From assembly GCF_000224145.3 (NCBI RefSeq), contig NC_020167.2, forward strand, positions 5,761,088-5,825,087: DNA of 64,000 nucleotides. Reading direction: 5' to 3'. The position numbers and the translations under genes were made by a program. Below are positions 63,601 through 64,000 of the stretch, piece after piece. This DNA comes from Ciona intestinalis. Taxonomy: Eukaryota; Chordata; Ascidiacea; Phlebobranchia; Cionidae. The notes under the pieces are model-generated. The model was not told the DNA's origin. It searched no databases and saw nothing but the letters and a program-made list of their open reading frames with translations. Position 1 is the stretch's first letter. Each line of letters starts with the position of its first letter.

Positions 63601-64000
63601 GAAACTGATGGGGGCCAGCAGGGAAGATTGGAAATAGGTTTGGAACCATTAATATCTTTATGTACCATTCGGCCAATTAGACCTTAATTTGTTTTAATAA
63701 ATACATTTCAATATGATTTAATTTATACTGTATTGCTTATCTTTACAATGTCTTTACACACACTTTTCTTACAATGACATCTAAACTTGGTTTTCACCTC
63801 AAGTTTTTATAATTTTTACAGTGTTGGGTTTAGAAGCCACATTTTATTACACACTTTTATCTCAGTAATTTTTACCCCCATTTTTTTAGTGACTGTCCCT
63901 TTGCTGCTCCTTTTCTTTGTTGTTTTGATTAATTTGATCTTCGCTACTGTATTCGAAGAGAATATTTATGATTTTTTTGGTGCATTTATTTTATATATTT
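18339..64000 (+). CDS. Giant polycystin-1/REJ-family receptor, 84 exons in window, >=5,670 aa, 3' end beyond window
   Basis: One chain of 84 GT/AG exons runs from ATG 18339 to the right edge with phases agreeing throughout, apart from one 1-base frameshift (exon 48, ~44250) and a 6-N gap (40012-40017). Exons 1-6 are 18339-18397, 18697-18825, 19269-19535, 20044-20233, 20728-20994 and 21500-21605; the rest are in the block entries below. The order is signal peptide, unknown N-terminal domain, lectin/WSC-like/trefoil/AbfB-like/EGF modules, LamG-like modules, PKD repeats, REJ, GPS, TM1, PLAT, TM2. The REJ-GPS-TM-PLAT order defines the polycystin-1 family. Members act at the plasma membrane, often in cilia or sperm, as receptors coupled to TRPP-type channels. 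The weakest joins are exon 6 to 7 (alternative start at 21783) and exon 30 to 31 (poor donor; alternative stop at 34703), so two or three separate genes remain possible. Confidence 0.85.
18850..19195 (+). repeat. Degenerate SINE in polycystin-like intron 2
   Basis: It keeps the family order: GGCGCACCTGCCTCTAGCCA, then TTCGAGACTCGATGCTGCTG, TGTCCTTGGACTGTGTTAGT, ACACTTAATC, and at the end AGAGGTGCATGCGAAAAGAC followed by CCGTGTTATAAC. Between 19055 and 19110 a short unit (GTAACAACGCATAACAAC) is repeated three times. Confidence 0.6.
19560..19800. repeat. SINE fragments in intron 3
   Basis: A reverse-oriented 3' part (TGAATGTAACTTACTTTATC, CTCGCGTGGCAGGAAAATGA, ATGTTACTTTGTGGGTGATT) at about 19560-19690 is followed by a forward fragment (AATAACGACTGTCGTTGCCC, ending in ATTCATTTATTTATTT) at about 19725-19800. 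Confidence 0.65.
20395..20700 (+). repeat. Two successive SINE 3' parts in intron 4
   Basis: The first runs from CCAAACCAGTGCTCCCTTAT to GGCCACAATAAATATTCACC. The second begins ACAAAGTTGCATACATAAAA and ends GTTGTATTCTTACATTTATT. Both keep the GTAACT..AAG..GAGGTGTAT..TGTTATAATG.CTGTCG order of the family's 3' end. The open frame covering the second copy continues into exon 5 only because the repeat happens to lack stops. Confidence 0.65.
21252..21330 (+). repeat. Short triple repeat in intron 5
   Basis: TAACAGACCATATAAAT occurs three times in direct orientation within about 80 bases (near 21254, 21284 and 21310). Confidence 0.8.
21865..23101 (+). CDS. Polycystin-like gene, exons 7-8: C-type lectin domain 1
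   Basis: Exons 21865-22056 and 22580-23101, both phase 1-1. Reading starts EYIVPHVPCGDGSVATPGGC. C-type lectin features are ATCRSLGEK, the helix FSQEVLSHDDAELKC, SHLAVVNDDELKLF, a WLDGT strand after GDWMW, and the closing DCMEEHYHICEQ. A Thr/Pro/Ser-rich insert (ASPTTSFWATEEPVTDAGPT) interrupts the long loop, so sugar-binding EPN/QPD and WND motifs are not obvious. An ATG at 21783 opens the same frame and runs through the acceptor, giving MSWRENFK.. and a hydrophobic run (IILFTLFFTV); it is a possible alternative start. Confidence 0.8.
23321..24244 (+). CDS. Polycystin-like gene, exons 9-11: PAN/apple-like Cys-rich segment
   Basis: Exons 23321-23519, 23834-23949 and 24179-24244. The reading contains RCGNLCHAEAANGCTMFTYF and GAFDGHCYGTN, with Cys spacing resembling a PAN/apple fold (C..C......C..F.Y......C). 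The opening part (VNITLTLPYPGYDARPSVFY) is of unknown type. The assignment to PAN/apple is by pattern only. The splice phases (1-2-1-1) are consistent. Confidence 0.6.
24455..24565 (+). repeat. SINE 3' fragment in intron 11
   Basis: The order ATTCGTAAGCGGACACAAGG, TGTATGAAACAGAACAACTG, GTATAATGACTGTC, then AAGATAAATGAGTTAAATTT matches the family 3' end. It ends 35 bases before the exon-12 acceptor. Confidence 0.65.
24600..26405 (+). CDS. Polycystin-like gene, exons 12-15: three WSC-like repeats with one trefoil domain between
   Basis: Exons 24600-24905, 25175-25315, 25555-25833 and 26100-26405. Exons 12, 14 and 15 each encode one copy of a repeat starting LGCW, with K/E-KCK.AAK..G, a central F.L..G..C.S, and ending C..DGLGG...VQ.YE (NGNGGTSSKQVYE in copy 1). 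This resembles WSC-type carbohydrate-binding repeats. Exon 13 encodes a P-type trefoil domain: C..VLSRIQCGSSG, then DCVAKGCCYDSQGIINCF, with the diagnostic GCCYD. All four exons are symmetric phase 1-1 cassettes whose lengths are multiples of three, the usual mark of exon shuffling. Between exons 15 and 16 (26406-27063) I see nothing coding. Confidence 0.82.
27064..28246 (+). CDS. Polycystin-like gene, exons 16-17: AbfB-like beta-trefoil domain
   Basis: Exons 27064-27362 and 28090-28246. The reading contains IEPGLSGATSTVSFKSASE and VYTYESINFPGNFIFI, close to the AbfB (CBM42, arabinose-binding) consensus of a PGL.G....SFES.NFPG.YIRH unit, seen twice here in diverged form. AbfB domains are best known from fungal and bacterial arabinofuranosidases, so their place in an animal receptor is notable. 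The conserved terminal Arg-His is not kept, so sugar binding is uncertain. Intron 16 contains a partial and a complete SINE. Confidence 0.65.
27600..28062 (+). repeat. Partial plus complete SINE in intron 16
   Basis: 27600-27725 is a 3' fragment. 27765-28062 is a complete forward copy: a tRNA-related head (CATAGTTGGTTAGCGCACCT, CCAGGGGTAATCAGTTCGTC), then TGTCCTTATGCAAGACACTT, TCCAACCCAGTGGTCACTAA, an A-rich linker, ACAAAGTAACATACTTGGTA, CGACTGTCGTTTTCCGGCTA and GATAAAGTAAGTTACATTTA. The 5' part carries a box-A-like sequence and so appears derived from a tRNA promoter. I recall a Ciona composite SINE named Cics-1 in the literature but cannot confirm identity here. Confidence 0.8.
28436..28825 (+). 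mobile_element. hAT-type non-autonomous element (MITE) in intron 17
   Basis: The element spans 28444-28817 (374 bp) with perfect 32-bp terminal inverted repeats beginning CAGAGTCCGTATATAAACAT, extended imperfectly by a CATAGAAAT motif. It is flanked by exact 8-bp direct repeats ATTTACAC (28436-28443 and 28818-28825). An 8-bp target duplication and CAGNG-type ends are features of the hAT superfamily. It has no transposase. It ends 18 bases before the first base of exon 18, so the target duplication forms part of the acceptor region. Confidence 0.88.
28836..30092 (+). CDS. Polycystin-like gene, exons 18-20: trefoil domain 2 and C-type lectin domain 2
   Basis: Exons 28836-28976, 29356-29521 and 29860-30092. 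Exon 18 is a second P-type trefoil (DNCETRPHLRINC, MGCCWSPIAHFPWCF), again a phase 1-1 cassette. Exons 19-20 encode a lectin domain: QCMAEGGDLAYAGILHENSY, IFLGLTESGGQIYGLDGST, then ESCVFI, LWHDVSCAYNGYVGLCQR. The arrangement W.G/GL ... C ... W.D..C ... C fits a canonical CTLD, but EPN/QPD is absent. Confidence 0.83.
29560..29655 (-). repeat. SINE fragment in intron 19
   Basis: The reverse-oriented 3' part reads AGGAAAAATGGCAGTCGAAC, ACGCCAGATGCCTGCTATTG, AGTTACCATGTATGTAACTA and AGGTGATTATTTTTTT. Confidence 0.6.
30474..31628 (+). CDS. Polycystin-like gene, exons 21-23: trefoil domain 3 and C-type lectin domain 3
   Basis: Exons 30474-30620, 30828-30990 and 31396-31628. Exon 21 is a third trefoil (ACDVSPVQRVQCH, FDCISNGCCYLEPINGTNVC), a phase 1-1 cassette. 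Exons 22-23 encode a lectin domain parallel to the previous one, with CSERGGDIAYAGML, LAWVGVVRNGTNYLGLDGSN, YDCVAVNTYNNRWMNMDCQT and VLCQRPK. The trefoil-plus-lectin pair therefore looks like a tandem duplication of exons 18-20: exon counts match, and the last exon of each pair is 233 bases. Confidence 0.84.
32013..33816 (+). CDS. Polycystin-like gene, exons 24-28: EGF-like module and C-type lectin domain 4
   Basis: Exons 32013-32179, 32489-32557, 32865-32964, 33317-33426 and 33660-33816. Exon 24 carries an EGF-like module (MCDKYSHRCHEHAQCVGN, TWYTCNCNEDYTGNG), completed by ICVELGSC in exon 25. The lectin then starts CPEGWASFETSCYLV and continues ELSCQNHGGHLVSVHSDDEM, VWFGRRISHN, CLWTDGTDC and LDQCAARMY, closing GFVCKIN. 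This is the most canonical lectin domain of the set. Donor AGAA|GTGGGT of exon 26 is weak but gives the only frame that restores the lectin. Confidence 0.84.
34114..34703 (+). CDS. Polycystin-like gene, exons 29-30: unassigned segment, possible alternative terminus
   Basis: Exons 34114-34205 and 34521-34679. The reading includes HPKFLNVKMTSQSFSVYPGF and HLATLDKVGTPLFTASVSTD; I recognise no family. The exon-30 donor GAG|GTTATT is poor. If it is not used, the frame runs on to TGA at 34703 and the lectin-rich N-terminal half would be a separate protein of about 1,854 aa. I favour splicing because exon 31 joins in the same phase and because I see no canonical AATAAA soon after 34703. Confidence 0.6.
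34262..34453 (+). repeat. 71-bp tandem repeat (2.7 copies) in intron 29
   Basis: The units are 34262-34332, 34333-34403 and a partial 34404-34453. Each begins GGT(T/G)TATAA and contains ACACCCATGTTATAACCCCA-like and AAGCATGAGGTGTATGATAA-like sequence. The phrases resemble the 3' end of the SINE family, so this looks like a local amplification of a SINE tail. Confidence 0.8.
34891..35693 (-). repeat. Reverse-oriented SINE interrupted by a 500-N gap
   Basis: The left side (34891-35099) carries the SINE 3' half and the linker down to GACAACCCATTAGTGACCAC. The right side (35600-35693) carries the tRNA-related head in reverse, ending TAACCACTACGCCACGGCGC. Compared with the complete copy at 56652-56968, only about 26 bases of SINE are missing between the two sides. 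Confidence 0.85.
35100..35599. other. Assembly gap, 500 N
   Basis: Exactly 500 N sit inside a SINE next to a long T run. The round size suggests a placeholder. Long open frames crossing it are artefacts of translating N. Confidence 0.99.
35755..38126 (+). CDS. Polycystin-like gene, exons 31-35: unassigned Cys-rich segment
   Basis: Exons 35755-35878, 36465-36625, 36803-36948, 37504-37606 and 37970-38126. The reading includes PLRQCFSGIQYEDAIQDADF, LGCQGSTCAGCWGPVVFSKD, a basic stretch NHNRFKKRVRYRSKT, and CTAPPCVHQIACQTFD. Phases agree (0-1-0-2-0-1), but I cannot name the domains. The CQGSTCAGCWGP segment resembles a small Cys-rich repeat. The introns carry SINE pieces at about 36170-36260, 37366-37475 and 37840-37935. 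Confidence 0.65.
37242..37325 (+). repeat. 40-bp direct repeat in intron 33
   Basis: TGTCATGTTTTAGTGTATAA followed by TTGCATACTCTAATGGTACC occurs at 37242 and again, with TTGTAG for TTTTAG, at 37282. Confidence 0.75.
37366..37935. repeat. SINE fragments flanking exon 34
   Basis: 37366-37475 is a reverse 3' part (AATGAATGCAACTTACTTTA, CGTGGCCGGAAAACGACAGT, GAGTTGCCATGTATGTTACT). About 37840-37935 is a forward 3' part (GTAACTCATAAGCAGTCATG, AGGTGTGTGAAACAGATCAC). Exon 34 (37504-37606) sits between them. Confidence 0.65.
38226..38545 (-). repeat. Reverse-oriented SINE interrupted by a 50-N gap, intron 35
   Basis: The 3' half starts after a TGAATGAATGAATG run, with CCTCGCGTGGCCGGAAAACG and a T-rich linker. 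After the gap (38381-38430) come GTCGTTAAGTGTCTTGCCCA and the tRNA-like head ending ACTACGCCACGGCGCCGG. The gap size agrees with the roughly 53 bases expected from the copy at 56652. Confidence 0.88.
38381..38430. other. Assembly gap, 50 N
   Basis: Fifty N lie inside the SINE linker, next to its T-rich tract. Confidence 0.99.
39006..40351 (+). CDS. Polycystin-like gene, exons 36-39: LamG-like jelly-roll domain 1
   Basis: Exons 39006-39177, 39534-39673, 39896-40017 and 40150-40351. The domain has the typical opening GSPRCPDGFSLSFWIRIVSF, followed by HSIVLNTSG, a GLGIYITNGYLHVVVKALGK strand pair, then SELRIGGRFNSGIFDIDDLY and FFDEF. This matches concanavalin-like/LamG-like domains. Exon 38 ends in a 6-N gap (40012-40017) just before its donor, so two residues are unknown and the phase holds only if the gap size is right. 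Exon 37 uses a GTTTGT donor. Confidence 0.78.
40012..40017. other. Six undetermined bases at the end of exon 38
   Basis: NNNNNN falls between ATTCCTATTCAA and the donor GTATAAC. The reading frame of the giant gene is kept if the gap is truly six bases. Confidence 0.95.
40651..41992 (+). CDS. Polycystin-like gene, exons 40-43: LamG-like domain 2
   Basis: Exons 40651-40747, 40911-41013, 41368-41546 and 41730-41992. Motifs parallel the other two copies: CADFGQTCPGSSMYCKLGLT then VAFHVE (strand 1), KRVLLISNLPSAVVSLGFRV, LWEVELKHTF, and the closing IQIDWVKITDVWLIEQSL. The introns hold no complete mobile element. SINE debris lies at about 41110-41335, partly in each orientation. Confidence 0.75.
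42276..43944 (+). CDS. Polycystin-like gene, exons 44-47: LamG-like domain 3
   Basis: Exons 42276-42361, 42564-42803, 43317-43524 and 43714-43944. Motifs are LGFWNNRIELATAQQAGD, CLHNIDLCEDGFTIQFWLLV, RLWRIKFKADF, GLSLFLNDILMHRATDWD, then SLTIGKRNDHLSGFSTFRLA followed by DIHFWSNLV. The C....DGF..QFW opening and the D..FW closing strand are shared with copies 1 and 2, so the three LamG-like units probably arose by internal duplication. Confidence 0.8.
44062..44644 (+). pseudogene. Polycystin-like gene, exons 48-49: C-type lectin domain 5 with apparent 1-base frameshift
   Basis: Exons 44062-44328 and 44497-44644. The first frame gives CRKNWRQIGSMCYYHKSGTY, AESACNAFADGSTLPILNS and SLYEYFADMVVHHCFN, a good lectin first half, and then meets TAG at 44262. 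The +1 frame gives YWLDLSRVDNGEKYRW, then in exon 49 SFDSFMNLSSATD and NTNAQLICQLP, the matching second half. The switch is best placed at about 44250, where one A in TTCAACATATTGG seems surplus. The next exon joins correctly only in the shifted frame. The cause may be an assembly or sequencing error, a very short unrecognised intron, or a true null allele. I label this segment broken only as it reads here. Confidence 0.75.
45000..46629 (+). CDS. Polycystin-like gene, exon 50: WSC-like domain and first PKD domains
   Basis: This single long exon (1,630 bases) resembles the giant PKD exon of other polycystins. It opens with a WSC-like module: GCYNFDNDLS, QACMAVCYEK, SWKCNCMDSNF. After a linker (GEYCGATEWGGGYKCG) come PKD-type Ig-like repeats with their hallmarks: SFGDGSELENF with FVHAYNTSGAKHVTTTVKNM, CTWVYGDESPPE with YHRYQEAGEFIVSVRCWN, and further diverged units. 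PKD domains serve extracellular adhesion. The exon ends in phase 2 and joins exon 51. Confidence 0.87.
47034..51160 (+). CDS. Polycystin-like gene, exons 51-57: PKD domain array
   Basis: Exons 47034-47327, 47792-47920, 48199-48680, 48952-49525, 49736-49942, 50375-50669 and 50909-51160. PKD signatures recur: LYEHRGDYMISVQAFNSLG, GSVLVDFGDDSPIKQI, YEINFGDNSNI with HRYLNPGNYVVSMDVWNVF, and YQIDFGDGSFSYLD with FEHSYKQAGLYSINVKASN. Exons 55-57 are more diverged (MVWEFVDEQFSVHF; KVKCIASNPVSS; MQHVYTQPAFLT). Many N-glycosylation sequons (N-x-S/T) are present. In exon 53 the true frame differs from the longest visible open frames. Confidence 0.85.
47540..47745 (+). repeat. SINE, mid and 3' part, in intron 51
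   Basis: The order is ATGATCCAACCCAGTGGTCC, TGTCTAAATTGTCAGCCATA, an A-rich linker, AAGTTACATCCATAGTAGCT and ACTGTCTATGCTTTGCCATG. It lacks the tRNA-like head. Confidence 0.65.
50195..50350 (+). repeat. SINE, mid and 3' part, in intron 55
   Basis: The sequence runs AGACAATTGCTTTAACCCAG, TGGTCACTAATTAGTC, AAAGTAATCCCCCAAAAAGT, AACTTGTAAGCAAACACAAG and GTGTATAAAACAGAACATCC. It ends about 25 bases before the exon-56 acceptor. Confidence 0.65.
51331..56471 (+). CDS. Polycystin-like gene, exons 58-67: REJ module
   Basis: Exons 51331-52078, 52507-52612, 52923-53101, 53615-53748, 54026-54153, 54337-54542, 55009-55179, 55667-55779, 56082-56191 and 56393-56471. REJ (receptor for egg jelly) hallmarks are VRRAVSHGQMIEMDAGSASY, DPS and YTYSWSC at the start, SEYIVRLKIKDKSGRSAKT in the middle, and LPPYGGSCSISPLEGTAI, TTFNIICENWKDE and FKVWIQVRVFDEYGESAVTN at the end. 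The family is shared by sea-urchin sperm REJ proteins and polycystin-1. The first ~480 bases of exon 58 are Ile/Thr-rich and diverged, probably a last PKD-like unit. A complete SINE lies in intron 60, and intron 63 has a tandem duplication. Confidence 0.88.
52140..52262 (+). repeat. SINE 3' part in intron 58
   Basis: Family phrases in order: ATGTTAACTTGTAAACAGAC, GTGAAATAGAATACCTGTGT, ACCACAGTCGTTGCCCGCCA and GATAAACAAGTTACATCCAT. Confidence 0.65.
53161..53475 (+). repeat. Near-complete SINE in intron 60
   Basis: The tRNA-like head TTGGCTAAGTGGTTAGCCCG, with GTAATAAGTTCAAGGCCCGT (box-B position), is followed by GCAAGACACTTAACGGCAAT, CTCCAACCCAGTAGTCATTA, an A-rich linker, CACCCACAAAGCAACATACA and AATAAAGCAAGTTACAATTA. 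Confidence 0.8.
54755..54990 (+). repeat. ~118-bp tandem duplication in intron 63
   Basis: Two units begin ACCAAAACCAATT (54755 and 54873). Each contains TTTTAGAGAAGT(T/G)TGT, GGAAATAGTTGTGTTT and AAAAAAATCATGA. They differ by scattered changes. Confidence 0.8.
56652..56968 (-). repeat. Complete SINE, reverse orientation, in intron 67
   Basis: This is the best gap-free reference copy. Reading the minus strand: the tRNA-like head (GCGTAGTGGTTAGC-type box A, here with changes), GTAATGGGTTTAAGGCTCGA at the box-B position, TCCTTGGGCAAGACACTTAA, CTAATGGGTTGTCTGAATTA, an A-rich linker, ACCCACAAAGTAACATACAT, CGACTGTCGTTTTCCAGCCA and GATAAAGTAAGTTACATTCA, ending in CATTC repeats. The length is about 317 bp. 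Confidence 0.88.
57062..60578 (+). CDS. Polycystin-like gene, exons 68-76: GAIN-like region between REJ and GPS
   Basis: Exons 57062-57172, 57511-57631, 57984-58101, 58429-58723, 59011-59179, 59442-59536, 59669-59787, 60094-60300 and 60433-60578. Helical stretches rich in Leu, Glu and Lys (ELSNELLKNLTNAEILTSS; LNEEEEYLSPEEREEMRANT) precede the strand-rich NPFVWDGSADNVRSSVVSLT and IFRFEIPIDEKLSS, which match the polycystin-1 region ahead of the GPS. In this family the segment folds as the GAIN domain that allows self-cleavage. Charged low-complexity exons 71-73 may be a disordered insert. Confidence 0.85.
57735..57945. repeat. SINE debris in intron 69
   Basis: A reverse fragment (TGAATGAACGAATGTAACTT, CCAGAAAATGACAGTC) at about 57740-57790 is followed by a forward fragment (GGTAACTCGTAAGCCATATG, AAAATCAAGTTACCATCATT) at about 57855-57940. 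Confidence 0.6.
59842..60030 (+). mobile_element. MITE copy 7 in polycystin-like intron 74
   Basis: It carries AAGTAAGATGGTCCATGTTT, TTTGGTAGTAAACAAAGAAC, TTACAGTATTATATAACCTT and, at the right end, ATCTTACCCCACTTTACTAT. The ends are more diverged than in copies 2 and 3. Confidence 0.72.
60709..61483 (+). CDS. Polycystin-like gene, exons 77-78: GPS autoproteolysis site
   Basis: Exons 60709-60825 and 61353-61483. The motif is complete: SCRYWNETLQQWNTNGC, then IVVCYCNHLTSFGAG. Cys and Trp spacing matches the GPS consensus, and the cleavage tripeptide HL|T is intact, so the receptor is predicted to self-cleave into an extracellular and a membrane fragment. Most of intron 77 (60826-61352) is SINE sequence at about 61015-61265. 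Confidence 0.92.
61015..61265 (+). repeat. SINE lacking its 5' end, in intron 77
   Basis: It runs from ACTAGTTAGCCTGCTTTAAA through TCTAATGGGTTGTCCAAATT, AAGTAATCGCTCACAAAGTA and ACATACATGGTAACTCGTAA to CGGCCACGCGAGGATTAAGC. The linker and 3' half are well kept. Confidence 0.72.
61783..61890 (+). CDS. Polycystin-like gene, exon 79: first transmembrane helix
   Basis: The reading NIKDNLSVLLTLICIFVLYV followed by VGLFYC is a single hydrophobic helix, and RRQDKKDIQK a basic cytoplasmic flank. It lies immediately after the GPS and before PLAT, exactly as TM1 in polycystin-1. Confidence 0.9.
62204..63140 (+). CDS. Polycystin-like gene, exons 80-82: cytoplasmic PLAT/LH2 domain
   Basis: Exons 62204-62374, 62703-62863 and 62980-63140. 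The reading has WCVALLPDNKLCDEYFYQIT, IKTGTQRNSETQSEVFFVLG and GENGNTSVRRLSP, then KFPRGSVKKFLMAVDDSLGA, YVRVFHNNTGKGSYASWYLD and HVSVCDMQT, and FFCDDWLAVDESDGSIDRVL. These are standard PLAT strands (a beta sandwich between TM1 and TM2 that binds lipid and protein partners in polycystins). The first exon is hidden under a longer wrong-frame open stretch (62127-62513). SINE debris lies at about 62575-62690. Confidence 0.92.
63491..64000 (+). CDS. Polycystin-like gene, exons 83-84: post-PLAT loop and start of the multi-pass membrane region, cut by window edge
   Basis: Exon 83 (63491-63637) reads LISRPTKSRFNRVQRLSSGL then AVLLSTMLASAMFFGRDETD, the conserved segment that leads into TM2 of polycystin-1. 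Exon 84 starts at 63890 (VTVPLLLLFFVVLINLIFAT, then VFEENIYDFFGAF) and is a hydrophobic helix; the frame stays open to base 64000. The remaining membrane helices and the C-terminus are outside the window. Confidence 0.85.

Noticed and set aside
1..64000. CRISPR arrays, bacterial operons, integrons or viral genes
   Set aside because: The window is intron-rich animal DNA. I saw no regularly spaced repeat-spacer arrays and no reverse transcriptase, integrase or capsid-like frames.

Overview
The window looks like a piece of a Ciona-type tunicate nuclear genome (Ciona intestinalis/robusta is my best guess). The evidence is compact intron-rich genes, AT-rich introns with short TTTNCAG acceptors, a divergent chordate Msx homeobox gene, and two dense families of short mobile elements: a tRNA-derived SINE and a MITE of about 190 bp. 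All four protein genes I can support lie on the + strand. The species name is an inference; nothing in the sequence states it.

Layout. 1-811: non-coding, with a partially duplicated AT-rich repeat. 812-2476: a three-exon PRELI/MSF1-domain gene (PRELID1 type, 212 aa). 3659-10053: a 14-exon cytosolic glutaminyl-tRNA synthetase gene (QARS1, 770 aa). 10054-12549: intergenic DNA rich in TGACGTCA (CRE-like) palindromes, probably including Msx regulatory DNA. 12550-14548: a five-exon Msx homeobox gene (327 aa). 14549-18338: intergenic, with more CRE palindromes and MITEs. 18339 to beyond 64000: one giant polycystin-1-like gene. I could chain 84 exons with consistent splice phases, giving at least about 5,670 aa, and the gene runs off the right edge in the middle of its membrane domain.

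The giant gene encodes a secreted or membrane-anchored multi-module receptor. In order it has a signal peptide, an N-terminal domain I do not recognise, a C-type lectin domain, a PAN/apple-like segment, three WSC-like Cys-rich repeats interleaved with a trefoil domain, an AbfB-like beta-trefoil, another trefoil, a lectin, a third trefoil, a lectin, an EGF module, a lectin, an unknown Cys-rich stretch, three LamG-like jelly-roll domains, a fifth lectin carrying an apparent 1-base frameshift, a WSC-like domain, a run of PKD domains, an REJ module, a GAIN/GPS cleavage site, transmembrane helix 1, a PLAT/LH2 domain and transmembrane helix 2. The architecture is that of the REJ/polycystin-1 family, but with far more lectin-like modules than vertebrate PKD1.

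The other genes are housekeeping (mitochondrial lipid transfer, translation) and developmental (Msx transcription factor). I see no functional link among the four beyond proximity. The most interesting material is the architecture and gene structure of the polycystin-like gene, the CRE palindrome field around Msx, a hAT-type MITE sitting just upstream of a splice acceptor, and several places where mobile elements coincide with assembly gaps.
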